A DNA stretch of 64,000 nucleotides from Noviherbaspirillum sp. UKPF54 (lineage in GTDB: Bacteria > Pseudomonadota > Gammaproteobacteria > Burkholderiales > Burkholderiaceae_D), in assembly GCF_007874125.1 (NCBI RefSeq), contig NZ_CP040128.1:4216001-4280000 (forward strand), in the 5' to 3' direction. The notes under the pieces were generated by a model. The model was not told the origin of the DNA and did not search any database. It saw only the letters and a program-made list of their open reading frames with translations. The translations under genes were made by a program, and so were the position numbers. Positions 24,449-33,190 of this stretch are shown here, in pieces (position 1 is the first letter of the stretch; every line of letters starts with the position of its first letter).

Positions 24449-24793
24449 CTATGGCTCGGCTGCTTCCTCGTCGGGCGCTTCCTGCGCCTGTATCACGGGC
24501 TCGTCTTCCTTGTCCTTGCCAAACAGGACGCGGTGCAGCCGCAAGCCCAGGTCGGAGCCGACCATGGCCACCACAAAAGCCGGAAACGCCGTGCCCGCCG
24601 ACAGGAAGGCGAACCAGGCATAGGACTGGGGCGTGCCGCTGGTGAGCAGGTCGATCTCGGTTTGCCCGAGCCGCACGGCCCATACGGCGAGAACGGCGAT
24701 GAGCACCGTCTTCCACCGGCCGGTCTTCAGCAAGCCCAGCAGAAAAGCCGCGCCGAATGCGTATGCCAACAATGCCGGAAAACCGTAATCCAT
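24449..24793 (-). CDS. Small hypothetical membrane protein
   Basis: A 114-residue inner-membrane protein with three predicted transmembrane helices (about 5-22, 30-45 and 62-88) and an acidic C-terminal tail (DKEDEPVIQAQEAPDEEAAEP). I do not recognise the family. The ATG at 24793 is preferred over an upstream TTG at 24805 because the TTG adds only a short extension and neither has a strong ribosome site. It lies between two diguanylate cyclase genes on the same strand, 119 bp after the stop of one and 182 bp before the other. A link to c-di-GMP signalling is possible but rests only on position. Confidence 0.55.
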   Translation of the reverse strand: MDYGFPALLAYAFGAAFLLGLLKTGRWKTVLIAVLAVWAVRLGQTEIDLLTSGTPQSYAWFAFLSAGTAFPAFVVAMVGSDLGLRLHRVLFGKDKEDEPVIQAQEAPDEEAAEP

Positions 24794-24911
24794 ATCGCTG
24801 CCCAAGCTGAGGAACCATCGAGGCCGCTATTTTAAACAGCTGGCGGGAAGGAATGAAATCCGCACGTCGGCGGCGCCGCGCGACTGTGGCAAAAATGCGC
24901 CTTTTCCGCGC

Positions 24912-25679
24912 TTACGCGCTGACGACCCGGTTTTTGCCGGCCCGCTTGGCCCGGTAGAGCGCGGCGTCGGCGCGCGCGACGAGCGTTTCCTGCTCGTCGC
25001 CGGTGTCGTACTGCGCCACCCCGGCGCTGAAGGCGAGCGGCACGCCGGTGCCGTCATGCAAGCACGGCCGGCTGCGCAATGCGCCCTGCATGCGCGTCAT
25101 TGCCGATATGGCATCCTCGAGCGGGGTATCGGGCAGCACGATCATGAATTCCTCGCCGCCGAAGCGGCCGACCACGTCCGTCTTGCGCAGCGCATCCTTT
25201 GCCATGCGCACCAGGTGCTTCAGGGCCGCGTCGCCGACGCAGTGGCCGTAGGTGTCGTTGAGTTTCTTGAAATCGTCCAGGTCGAGCAGCGCCACGCATA
25301 GCGGCGAGTTGCTGCGCGCGGCGCGCGCCAGCTCGCGGTCGAGCACGGCCGCCAGGCCGCGCCGGTTGAGGCTGCCGGTGAGCTGATCCTCGCACACCAG
25401 TTCGCGCATGCGCGCCAGCTCGGCTTCGAGTTCCTGAACGCGGCGCTGCGCCGCCCGGGCCTCGGCGCGCGCCAGCAGCATGTCGACGCGCGACTGCAGC
25501 ACCGGGGCGCCGGCGCCGGGCATCTCGCGCAGGAAGTCGTCCAGCGCCTGGCGCAGGCCGCCGGCCAGCGGCAGGCCGGCGGAAAGGCCCTGCAGCCACG
25601 CGCTGAAGGAGGGCGCGGGCGGTGCCAAGCTGCGCCGTGCGGCTGGCAAAGCGGCATGATTGTCGAATACTGCGCTCAT
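24912..25679 (-). CDS. Soluble diguanylate cyclase (GGDEF) with I-site
   Basis: A 255-residue cytosolic protein. An N-terminal helical region (about 30-105), ending in a coiled coil (AEARAAQRRVQELEAELARM), leads into a GGDEF domain (about 108-255). The signature is RFGGEEF, with LLDLDDFKKLNDTYGHCVGD before it and the I-site RKTD exactly five residues upstream, so c-di-GMP should inhibit it. There is no membrane segment or known sensor domain. The start at 25679 has GGAG six bases upstream. An in-frame TTG at 25694 lies upstream of that site. Confidence 0.9.
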   Translation of the reverse strand: MSAVFDNHAALPAARRSLAPPAPSFSAWLQGLSAGLPLAGGLRQALDDFLREMPGAGAPVLQSRVDMLLARAEARAAQRRVQELEAELARMRELVCEDQLTGSLNRRGLAAVLDRELARAARSNSPLCVALLDLDDFKKLNDTYGHCVGDAALKHLVRMAKDALRKTDVVGRFGGEEFMIVLPDTPLEDAISAMTRMQGALRSRPCLHDGTGVPLAFSAGVAQYDTGDEQETLVARADAALYRAKRAGKNRVVSA

Positions 25680-25833
25680 CTTTTTCTCCGTCAAGCGTGG
25701 ACATGCGCCATGCGGCGCGCCCTCATGGTGAGGTTATCGGACGGATCCGGGAAAAATTGAGGAGGGCACCGTCTTGTCGCGGCTCTTGCCAGGGCAGCAT
25801 GCCCGGCGGCAGGCGCGGGGCAGAAGCAGGGAC

Positions 25834-26277
25834 TCAAGCGCGCGCCACGAGCGCGCCGTTGTGCACGCGCACACGCTCGCCGGCGACCCAACGGCGGGCA
25901 CCGCGTTCGGTAAATGTGCGCACTGCGCCATTGCCCATCCGTACGCGCACCTGCGTGACGGTGGTCGAGCGCGCGCGCTTTTCAATGACGTTGCCGGCAT
26001 AACCGCCGCCGACGGCGCCCGCGACGGTCGCCAGGGTACGGCCATTGCCGCCGCCGACCTGGTTGCCAAGCAAGCCGCCTACCACCGCACCCGTCACCAT
26101 GCCCACGCCGCTGCCTTGCGCCGCCGGCTGTTGATAGGTATGGGCGGATACCACCGTGCCGCAGCCGGCACAGGATGCCGCCTGCGCGGCAGGTGCGGCG
26201 GCGAATATGCCGAAGAACAAGATGGACAACGAGGCATGACGCGCCACTGTGGAAAATCCTTGCAACATTGACTTCAT
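25834..26277 (-). CDS. Glycine-zipper 2TM-domain envelope protein
   Basis: A 147-residue exported protein. A Sec signal peptide (cleavage near AAQA-A, about residue 33) is followed by a short CAGCG segment and then a glycine zipper (GMVTGAVVGGLLGNQVGGGNGRTLATVAGAVGGGYAGNVIEK) of the Rick_17kDa/SlyB type, which inserts into the outer membrane. The rest is a basic beta-rich domain (RVRMGNGAVRTF...RVRVHNGALV). There is no lipobox, so it is not a classical SlyB lipoprotein. The ATG at 26277 is chosen over a TTG at 26286. It lies 154 bp downstream of the GGDEF gene on the same strand. Confidence 0.75.
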   Translation of the reverse strand: MKSMLQGFSTVARHASLSILFFGIFAAAPAAQAASCAGCGTVVSAHTYQQPAAQGSGVGMVTGAVVGGLLGNQVGGGNGRTLATVAGAVGGGYAGNVIEKRARSTTVTQVRVRMGNGAVRTFTERGARRWVAGERVRVHNGALVARA

Positions 26278-26438
26278 TTTTCTCAACTACGAACAAACAC
26301 CGGACATACGGTATGGCGACAGGGTAAGGCGGTGGGCACGGGCCATGTGATGAGGAAATGTTTCAGGGGCAAGCACTTGTAACAGGAGCGCCGCCGCATG
26401 GCATACTCACGGCCTTCCCCCAATTTCGCCTGCCCGCC

Positions 26439-27083
26439 ATGAAATGCGCGATCGTCCCGGTCACTCCCTATCAACAGAATTGCAGCATCCTGGTCTGTGA
26501 GACGACGCGGCGCGCCGCGCTGGTCGATCCGGGCGGCGACGTGCCGCGCCTGCGGGAGGCGCTCGAACAGCTGGACGTGACGCTGGAAAAGGTGTTCCTG
26601 ACGCATGCGCATCTCGACCACTGCGCGGCGGGCGATGTCGTGCGGCGGGAATTCGGCGTGCCAATCGAAGGCCCGCACCGCGACGACAAGTTCTGGCTCG
26701 ACCAGCTCGGCGAGGCGACCAGGCGCTCCGGCTTTCCGCCGGCCGAGCCGTTCGAGCCGGACCGCTGGCTCGATGACGGCGACACCGTCTCGTTCGGCGC
26801 CGAAACGCTGGAAGTGATCCATTGCCCCGGCCATACGCCGGGCCACGTCGTCTTTTTCCATCGCGGCGTGCGCCTGGCGCTGGTGGGCGATGTGCTGTTC
26901 CGCGGCTCGATCGGCCGCACCGATTTCCCGCGCGGCGACTACGATACGCTGATCCATTCCATCCGCGAAAAGCTGTGGCCGCTCGGCGACGACGTCACCT
27001 TCGTGCCTGGCCATGGTCCGGCATCCACCTTTGGCGAAGAACGCGCCAGCAATCCATTCGTCGCCGACACCCGCTTCGGCTAG
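26439..27083 (+). CDS. MBL-fold metallo-hydrolase (YcbL/glyoxalase II-like)
   Basis: A 214-residue cytosolic enzyme. Zinc ligands are in THAHLDHCAAGD, then HCPGHTPGH, then LVGDVLFRGSIGR and VPGHGP, the standard order of the type III glyoxalase II group. It probably hydrolyses a thioester such as S-lactoylglutathione or a related substrate. The start is placed at MKCAIVPVTPYQQNC, as in relatives. An in-frame start at 26358 would add an unrelated 27 residues. No ribosome site is obvious. A 183-bp gap separates it from the homospermidine synthase gene on the same strand. Confidence 0.88.
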   Translation: MKCAIVPVTPYQQNCSILVCETTRRAALVDPGGDVPRLREALEQLDVTLEKVFLTHAHLDHCAAGDVVRREFGVPIEGPHRDDKFWLDQLGEATRRSGFPPAEPFEPDRWLDDGDTVSFGAETLEVIHCPGHTPGHVVFFHRGVRLALVGDVLFRGSIGRTDFPRGDYDTLIHSIREKLWPLGDDVTFVPGHGPASTFGEERASNPFVADTRFG

Positions 27084-27266
27084 GTCGATTGTCGTCCCTT
27101 AGCAGCTTGTTGACCGGCACGCGTGCCGAATGCGATGTGCTTGAGCAATCATGCAACCGCATCGCACTTGGCATGTCCAACTTCAACCGCATGCCGCAAC
27201 GGCCTTGCCTCGCCATGAGCGCCGGCCGGCGCGCTGCTGCTTGCGAGAACAAGAACCCGGGACGAG

Positions 27267-28682
27267 ATGACAGCACACCTCACACACGCGCGTTTTCATG
27301 CCCGGCTGGTCATGGTGGGCTTCGGTAGCATCGGCCAGGCAATCTTGCCGCTGCTGTTGCGCCATCTCGACATCGATCCGGAACAGATCATCATCCTTTC
27401 CGCAACCGCGCAGGGCGATCGGATCGCGCGCGAATATCGCGTCGCGCTGCGCGTGCAGCCGCTGACCAGGGAAAATTATCGCGCGGTGCTTGCGCCGCTG
27501 CTGGGCGAGGGCGATTTCCTGCTCAACCTGTCGGTCGATGTGTCGAGCTGCGCCCTAGTCGAATACTGCCAGCGCTGCGGTGCGCTGTACCTCGATACCT
27601 GCATCGAGCCGTGGGCCGGCGGTTACGTCGACGCCTCGCAGCCGGTGGCGCACCGCTCCAACTATGCGCTGCGCGAAGAAGCGCTGGCGCTGCGCACCCG
27701 GCAGCAGGGCCCGACCGCGATCCTGACGCTGGGCGCCAATCCCGGGCTGGCGTCGATCTTCGTCAAGCAGGCGCTGCTGAAAATGGCCGCCGACACCGGT
27801 GCGCCGGGCGACAGCCCGCACAGCCATGCCGGCTGGGCCGGGCTGGCGCGCCGGCTGGGCATCAAGGCCATCCATATCGCCGAGCGCGACACGCAGGCCG
27901 CCGCGCAGCGCAAGCAACGCGGCGAGTTCGTCAACACCTGGTCGGTCGACGGCTTCATCGCGGAAGGGCTGCAGCCGGCCGAACTGGGCTGGGGCACGCA
28001 CGAGCGCCACTGGCCGCACGACGCGGCGCGCCACGCCTCCGGCTGCGGCTCGGCGATCTATCTCAACCGGCCGGGCGCCGCCACCCGCGTGCGCAGCTGG
28101 ACGCCGCTGGAAGGCGCGTACCACGGCTTCATGATCACGCACAGCGAATCGATTTCGATCGCCGACCATTTGACGCTGCGCCGCGATGGCGAGGTGGTCT
28201 ACCGCCCGACCGTGCACTACGCCTATCATCCGTGCGACGACGCTGTGCTGTCGATACACGAACTGGCGGGGCGCAACTGGCATGCGCAGGCACAGCGGCG
28301 CATCATCCGCGACGACATCGTGTCGGGCGCCGATGAGCTGGGCGTTCTGCTCATGGGCAATCCAAGTGGCGTGTACTGGTATGGGTCGCGCCTGACGATC
28401 GAACAGGCGCGCACGCTGGCGCCGTACAACAACGCGACCAGCCTGCAGGTGGCTGCGGGCGTGCTGGCCGGCGTGGTCTGGGCGCTGCACAACCCGCATG
28501 CCGGCATCGTCGAGCCGGACGATCTCGATCACGATGCCATCATGAGAATCGCCCGGCCCTACCTGGGCGAAATGGTGGGCGTGTACGGCGTCTGGACGCC
28601 GCTCGACGACCGGGAACGGCTGTTCGGCGAAGACCTCGACCGCGACGACCCCTGGCAGTTCAAGAACATCCGGGTGGCGTAG
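27267..28682 (+). CDS. hss: Homospermidine synthase
   Basis: A 471-residue NAD-dependent enzyme that makes symmetric homospermidine from putrescine, or from putrescine plus spermidine. The N-terminal Rossmann motif is VGFGSIGQAI (about 17-26). NLSVDVSSCALVEYC, LYLDTCIEPW and TLGANPGLASIFVKQ are typical of the family. The C-terminal half (HERHWPHDA, EGAYHGFMITHSES, HPCDDAVLSIHELAGR) forms the amine site. Length agrees with the family (about 470-480). The next gene, a PuuB-like oxidase, starts 3 bp after its stop, so the two are translationally coupled and concern polyamines. Confidence 0.93.
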   Translation: MTAHLTHARFHARLVMVGFGSIGQAILPLLLRHLDIDPEQIIILSATAQGDRIAREYRVALRVQPLTRENYRAVLAPLLGEGDFLLNLSVDVSSCALVEYCQRCGALYLDTCIEPWAGGYVDASQPVAHRSNYALREEALALRTRQQGPTAILTLGANPGLASIFVKQALLKMAADTGAPGDSPHSHAGWAGLARRLGIKAIHIAERDTQAAAQRKQRGEFVNTWSVDGFIAEGLQPAELGWGTHERHWPHDAARHASGCGSAIYLNRPGAATRVRSWTPLEGAYHGFMITHSESISIADHLTLRRDGEVVYRPTVHYAYHPCDDAVLSIHELAGRNWHAQAQRRIIRDDIVSGADELGVLLMGNPSGVYWYGSRLTIEQARTLAPYNNATSLQVAAGVLAGVVWALHNPHAGIVEPDDLDHDAIMRIARPYLGEMVGVYGVWTPLDDRERLFGEDLDRDDPWQFKNIRVA

Positions 28683-28684
28683 AT

Positions 28685-29983
28685 GTGTTGCTGAAAAAGG
28701 AAGCCACGCTCAACGACAACTCCTACTACGAAGCGAGCGTGGTGCGCCCGCCTGCGGACGCGCCGCTTCAGGGGCACATCACCGCCGATGTCGGCGTCGT
28801 GGGCGGCGGCTATGCCGGCCTGTCCGCGGCGCTCGAGCTGGCCGCGCGCGGCTACTCTGTCGCACTCCTGGAAGCTCGGCGCATCGGCTGGGGCGCATCC
28901 GGCAGAAACGGCGGGCAGGCGATCGTCGGCTACGCCGGCCAGGGCGCGATGGAGCGGCAATTGTCGTCAGGCGACGCGCACCGCGCCTGGGACATCTCGG
29001 TGGAAGCGCTGCAACTGCTGCAGGCACGCATCGCCGCGCATGCGATCGACTGCGACTACACGCCCGGCTATCTCTACCTCGCCGTCACGCCGAGAAAGGC
29101 GCGCGCGCTCGATGCCTGGGTCGAGCACCTGGCGCGCGCCTACGGTTACGCGATGCGGTGGGTGGGGGCGGCCGACGTGCGCAACTGGGTCGCCAGCGAA
29201 CAGTTCCACGCCGGTGCGTTCGACCCACACTCCGGCCACCTGCATCCCTTGAAATACTGCCTTGGACTGGCGGCCGCCGCACGCGATGCCGGCGTGCGCA
29301 TTTTCGAGGATTCGGCCGTCATCGACGTCCGGCGCGCGGCGCAGCCGCTGGTGAGAACGGCACAAGGCGAAATCGCCTGCCGCTTCGTGGTCCTGGCGGG
29401 CAACGTCTATCTCGACCAGTTCGGCGGCGTCATCGCGCCCGAACTCATGCGCCGCATCATCCCGGTGGGGACCTACATCATCGCCACCGAACCGATGCCG
29501 AAGGAACGCGCCGATAGCCTGATCCGGCATCGCGCGGCGGTGAGCGACACCAACTTCGTGCTCGACTATTTTCGCCCCTCCGCCGATCACCGTCTGCTGT
29601 TCGGCGGCGCCGATGCCTTCAGCGGCGCCACGCCGCCCGACCTGGTCGAGCATGTGCGGCAACGCATGCTGGCGGTATTCCCGCAGCTGGGGGATTTGTC
29701 CGTGCCGTATGCGTGGGGCGGATTCGTCGACGTGACGATCAACCACGCGCCGGATTTCGGACGCATTGGCAGCAACATCTATTATTTGCAGGGGTTTTCC
29801 GGCCATGGCCTGGCGCTGGCGGGCATGGCGGGCAAGCTGGTGGCCGACGCGCTGGCCGGTCAGGCCGAACGCTTCGATCTGTTCACCCGCATCCGGCATG
29901 CGCCGTTTCCGCGCGGCGCATGGATACGCAAGCCGGCCGTTGCGCTCGGCGTGCTGTATTACCGGCTGCGCGACCTGCTGTAA
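28685..29983 (+). CDS. FAD-dependent amine oxidoreductase (PuuB/DadA-like)
   Basis: A 432-residue flavoprotein of the glycine-oxidase/D-amino-acid-dehydrogenase superfamily. The FAD site VVGGGYAGLSAALELAARG (about 37-56) is followed by RIGWGASGRNGGQAIVGY, the pattern of gamma-glutamylputrescine oxidase (PuuB). The C-terminal FAD contact is FSGHGLALAGMAGKLVADA. It likely oxidises a polyamine derivative, releasing an aldehyde and ammonia or H2O2. The start is the GTG at 28685, 3 bp after the hss stop. An ATG in another frame overlaps it. Its coupling to hss suggests that the substrate is homospermidine, putrescine or a conjugate, which is inference. Confidence 0.88.
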   Translation: MLLKKEATLNDNSYYEASVVRPPADAPLQGHITADVGVVGGGYAGLSAALELAARGYSVALLEARRIGWGASGRNGGQAIVGYAGQGAMERQLSSGDAHRAWDISVEALQLLQARIAAHAIDCDYTPGYLYLAVTPRKARALDAWVEHLARAYGYAMRWVGAADVRNWVASEQFHAGAFDPHSGHLHPLKYCLGLAAAARDAGVRIFEDSAVIDVRRAAQPLVRTAQGEIACRFVVLAGNVYLDQFGGVIAPELMRRIIPVGTYIIATEPMPKERADSLIRHRAAVSDTNFVLDYFRPSADHRLLFGGADAFSGATPPDLVEHVRQRMLAVFPQLGDLSVPYAWGGFVDVTINHAPDFGRIGSNIYYLQGFSGHGLALAGMAGKLVADALAGQAERFDLFTRIRHAPFPRGAWIRKPAVALGVLYYRLRDLL

Positions 29984-29987
29984 CGCT

Positions 29988-30194
29988 TTAGCCCGTGCTG
30001 CACTCGCCGCAGCACCATCGGCACCCGTTCGACTGGTCGTAATGGGTCTTCGCCTGGCGCAACGCGTCGCCGCAATTGCTGAATGTTCCCAGATAAATCC
30101 GGTCGTTCGCCTCGGGCAGATATTCGCATCGAGGCACGTGGATTTCGTGGTCGCCGTTGGATGTTTCCTTCTTGTCGACGTAGTAATGCTGCAT
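29988..30194 (-). CDS. Small Cys-rich hypothetical protein (68 aa)
   Basis: A 68-residue soluble protein beginning MQHYYVDKKETSNGDHEIH and ending GCRWCCGECSTG. Six Cys (PRC, SNC and the C-terminal C..CC..C cluster) could bind zinc or another metal. I know of similar short proteins in Burkholderiales but no function. The start at 30194 is fixed by a perfect AGGAGG five bases upstream. The GTG at 30200 falls inside that site. The gene is convergent with the PuuB-like gene, with stops 4 bp apart. Confidence 0.65.
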   Translation of the reverse strand: MQHYYVDKKETSNGDHEIHVPRCEYLPEANDRIYLGTFSNCGDALRQAKTHYDQSNGCRWCCGECSTG

Positions 30195-30434
30195 GCACAC
30201 CTCCTGCCGATGATGTCGGAAAGCCGTTATCGGACATGCTAGTTCGAACGATATGAATTTACCTTAATTCAAGATAAGTGCACGAAAACAGGCCGTGGCG
30301 GGGAAGCGGAAATCGCGATGCGGACGGACAAGCAGCGGAATGACCGCGCCTACCATAAACAGGGTATGTCCTCCCAGTTATCCCTTTGCTATGCTGCGCA
30401 CCAAACATTTTCCTTACCAACAATCAACACCATC

Positions 30435-31460
30435 ATGAAAACCATCATTTCAAAAAAGGCTGTGCTGTCGCTTGCATCTCTGACCCTTCTTGCCGCATGC
30501 GGCGGCGGTGGCGGCGGTGACGGAGCCGGCCAGACCAATACCTCCGCAATTACCTCCAGTAATGCGCAGGCGGTAGCGGCACAGGCACTGAATGCGAATA
30601 CCGCCGTCAATGGCGGCGCATCCACGGCGAGCGGATTTGCCACCGGCGTATCCATTTCCGGTACGACCACGGCGCAGTCCGGGCTGGTGCGTACCGTTCT
30701 GCAGCAGCTCTACAAAGGTCTGGACGCGGCTCCCCAAAACAATCTTGTTACCGGGATCACTGCGAATCCTGCGCCGGTCGCATGTACGGGCGGCGGCACG
30801 CTCTCGCTGTCCCTCACGTATTCTTCGACAAGCGGTTTGAGCAACGGCGACAGCCTGTCGGTCACGTCCACCAATTGCGTCGAGAACGGCCAGAAAATAA
30901 ACGGCAAGGTCACCATGACGTTTAACAATCTGAACGGCACAATCGGCAGCGCCTATGTATGGAGCGCCACCATGACGATGACGTTTGCCAATTTCACTGT
31001 AGAGGAAAACGGAGAAGTCGCGGGCACCAACGGCGACATGACTTTGGCATACTCGCAAACCAATAGCCAGAACGCCTCCGCTTCCATCAGCGGCAAGTCG
31101 GTGCGCACCAACGTCGCCAGGAGCGGTGCGACCGTTCTCGACGAAACGCTCGCGTCTTATATCATCAAGAACGATATCGCCTCGACACTGGAAACCCAAA
31201 GCATCAACCTGACCTTCATCGACAATCTGGCGGCTGCGCTGACGTCGTACAATGTCAAGACCATTACCCCGTTCAAGCAGACGAGCGGCAGCAGCTATCC
31301 GTATGAAGGCGCGATGACCATCACGGCCGGCAACGGCAGCACGGCAACCGTGACCGCCGTCAGCAGCACCAATGTCCGGATTGACGTGGACTCGAACGGC
31401 GATGGCACGATCGACAAGACTATCGATACGACCTGGGTGGCGCTCAACAGCGCGATCTGA
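30435..31460 (+). CDS. Secreted lipoprotein of unknown function
   Basis: A 341-residue lipoprotein with signal peptide and lipobox TLLAAC (Cys near residue 22), followed by six Gly. The mature part is Ser/Thr/Asn-rich and beta-strand-like. Two Cys (VACTGG and STNCVEN) could pair. Near the C-terminus DVDSNGDGTIDK resembles a calcium-binding EF-hand/dockerin loop. I recognise no enzyme motif. A cell-surface or outer-membrane-anchored role is likely. An intrinsic terminator follows 21 bp after the stop, and a beta-barrel protein gene follows that. Low Arg/Lys content and higher A+T than the neighbours are noticeable. Confidence 0.65.
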   Translation: MKTIISKKAVLSLASLTLLAACGGGGGGDGAGQTNTSAITSSNAQAVAAQALNANTAVNGGASTASGFATGVSISGTTTAQSGLVRTVLQQLYKGLDAAPQNNLVTGITANPAPVACTGGGTLSLSLTYSSTSGLSNGDSLSVTSTNCVENGQKINGKVTMTFNNLNGTIGSAYVWSATMTMTFANFTVEENGEVAGTNGDMTLAYSQTNSQNASASISGKSVRTNVARSGATVLDETLASYIIKNDIASTLETQSINLTFIDNLAAALTSYNVKTITPFKQTSGSSYPYEGAMTITAGNGSTATVTAVSSTNVRIDVDSNGDGTIDKTIDTTWVALNSAI

Positions 31461-31481
31461 TGTAAGGCCGGCAAGCCAGCA

Positions 31482-31509
31482 GGGGCGCTTGAAGCGCCCC
31501 TTGTTTTTT
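31482..31509 (+). terminator. Rho-independent terminator after the lipoprotein gene
   Basis: The 8-bp perfect stem GGGGCGCT/AGCGCCCC has a TGA loop and is followed by TTGTTTTTT. It separates the lipoprotein gene from the beta-barrel gene, which starts 28 bp later. Confidence 0.9.
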
Positions 31510-31537
31510 CGACGCCCCTATTCAATTGTTTTGTCCC

Positions 31538-32326
31538 ATGAATCGCACCATTTTTTTCACAACTCTTGCCGCTGGAATCCTTGCCTCAGGCAGTGCCTGT
31601 GCGGAATGGCAATTTTCTGCCGGCGCCGGCGTGCGGCAGCTGCAAGTGACAGAGACCGATCAAAGCGGCCGCGACATGGTGCAGGAGCATGGATGGCTGC
31701 CCGGCGTTACGCTACGCGCGGACTATGCCGTCCGTGACTGGCAGGTCGGCGTGACGGGAGAGGTATACCGTCACCAAATCACCTATGACGGCCAGATGCA
31801 AAGCGGCGTTCCTTTCGCGTCCGATACCGGCACCACGCAAACGCGGGTGGGCATCGAGGTGTCGAAGCAGGTCGCCGACGCCGCGCGCCTGATCGGCGGG
31901 ATCGAATGGGACCGCTGGCAGCGCGATATCGCAGGCCGCGGCAATGTGCTGGGACTGAACGAGCGCTACTTCTCGTGGCGCTTGCTGGCCGGGGCGCAGA
32001 TGCGTGTATTGCAGGCGAGCTGGGCGCAGATGCGGGCAAGGGCATTGGTGGTTCGGTCCGCACCCGAAAGGCTACGGGTGCGCTTTGAAAACGGGGCATT
32101 CGACGACGCCCATCTGACAACCCAGCCGGCCACCGGGATGCGTCTCGCGCTCGATGTATATCCGACCGCCTGGCCCAAGCTGGCAATCACCACGGAATGG
32201 GACTGGCTGCGCGTCGGACGAAGCGGCGACGCCGTATTATTCAGAGGCGGCGTCCCCGTCGGATTCGTGACGCAGGCAGAGCATGCGCGCAGGGCATTGA
32301 GCGTGCGTGTCGATTACCGCTTCTGA
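31538..32326 (+). CDS. Predicted outer-membrane beta-barrel protein
   Basis: A 262-residue exported protein with signal peptide MNRTIFFTTLAAGILASGSACA. It has alternating beta strands with aromatic girdles (EWQFSAGAGVRQL, DWQVGVTGEVYRHQ, RYFSWRLLAGAQM, ITTEWDWLRVG) and ends in VRVDYRF. The terminal Phe with the alternating hydrophobic pattern is the BAM recognition signal of outer-membrane barrels. I do not recognise the family. It starts just after a terminator of the preceding lipoprotein, so it needs its own promoter or read-through. The lipoprotein could be its partner. No strong ribosome site was found. Confidence 0.65.
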   Translation: MNRTIFFTTLAAGILASGSACAEWQFSAGAGVRQLQVTETDQSGRDMVQEHGWLPGVTLRADYAVRDWQVGVTGEVYRHQITYDGQMQSGVPFASDTGTTQTRVGIEVSKQVADAARLIGGIEWDRWQRDIAGRGNVLGLNERYFSWRLLAGAQMRVLQASWAQMRARALVVRSAPERLRVRFENGAFDDAHLTTQPATGMRLALDVYPTAWPKLAITTEWDWLRVGRSGDAVLFRGGVPVGFVTQAEHARRALSVRVDYRF

Positions 32327-32369
32327 ACAAAACGCCACGCCTTCATTTCTGCCTGCCGTCGCCGGCATC

Positions 32370-33176
32370 CTATTCGCGGAACCATACCAGCTGGTGCGTG
32401 GTTGCCAACAGCGTGCCGTCCTCCGCCCAGAGCTGGCCCTCCTGATCGTAATAGCCGCCGTTGAAGGCATTCGCCCGGGCCTTGCCGAACGCGTGACGGC
32501 CTTGTTGCCGCGCCAGCGCGGCATCGTCGACATGGAAGTTGATGCTCAGGGTAACGGTCGAAATGGGGCGCGCCGCGCCCTTGCGCACGAACAGGCGCGG
32601 CACGAAGGAGTCGCAATAGGCTGCGATGGCGGGGAAGTCGAGCCGGCGCGGCGGCACGTCGCTGATCCAGCATTGCGTCGTGCTGTCGGGTCCGCCGGCG
32701 AGCGGGTCGCAGTCGACATAGCGGATGTCGTACATCTGCAGGAACGGTACCTGCACCGGAGGGGCGTAGCGCGCAAGCTGCCCCGGCGGCAGGACGTCGG
32801 GCAATGTCGCTTCGGTATCCGACCAGGTCTCGCGCCGCACCGCGAACACGGCCGTGCCGGTGACGGCCGGCTGTTCGTCGCCGGCCTGGCGGATTTCCAT
32901 CTGCCAGTGCTGGGTCGAGCGGCCGGCGCGCGCCACCGTCACTCGGACCGTGAATTCGCCCGGCTGGAGGGGACCGGCGAAATTGACCGTCATCGAAAGC
33001 GGATCGCCCAGCCGCTGCGGATGCGCGAGCATTGCCTGCAGCAGCGTGGCCACCGTCGTGCCGCCGAATGGTGAAATCGCGTTCCAGTAGTGCGTCGAGG
33101 TGCGACCGGAGAAGGTGCCGTCTCCGGCACGCGCCAGCTCGATGGCTTGGTCGAATGGATGGACAAATGGAGTCAT
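32370..33176 (-). CDS. Acyl-CoA thioesterase family protein (TesB-like double hotdog)
   Basis: A 268-residue cytosolic enzyme with two hotdog domains. The N-terminal hotdog carries NAISPFGGTTVATLLQAML and the C-terminal hotdog carries RPISTVTLSINFHVDD and NGGYYDQEGQLWAEDGTLLATTHQLVWFRE, typical of the TesB-like acyl-CoA thioesterase (4HBT_3) family. It hydrolyses acyl-CoA to free acid and CoA. The chain-length range is unknown. A short palindrome (33191-33204) lies just upstream and may be an operator. The gene is convergent with the beta-barrel gene. Confidence 0.85.
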   Translation of the reverse strand: MTPFVHPFDQAIELARAGDGTFSGRTSTHYWNAISPFGGTTVATLLQAMLAHPQRLGDPLSMTVNFAGPLQPGEFTVRVTVARAGRSTQHWQMEIRQAGDEQPAVTGTAVFAVRRETWSDTEATLPDVLPPGQLARYAPPVQVPFLQMYDIRYVDCDPLAGGPDSTTQCWISDVPPRRLDFPAIAAYCDSFVPRLFVRKGAARPISTVTLSINFHVDDAALARQQGRHAFGKARANAFNGGYYDQEGQLWAEDGTLLATTHQLVWFRE

Positions 33177-33190
33177 GGGGCGTCATAAAA

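Noticed and set aside
27116..27127. Palindrome GGCACGCGTGCC between the MBL gene and hss
   Set aside because: Short GC palindrome expected by chance in such DNA; no promoter elements near it.
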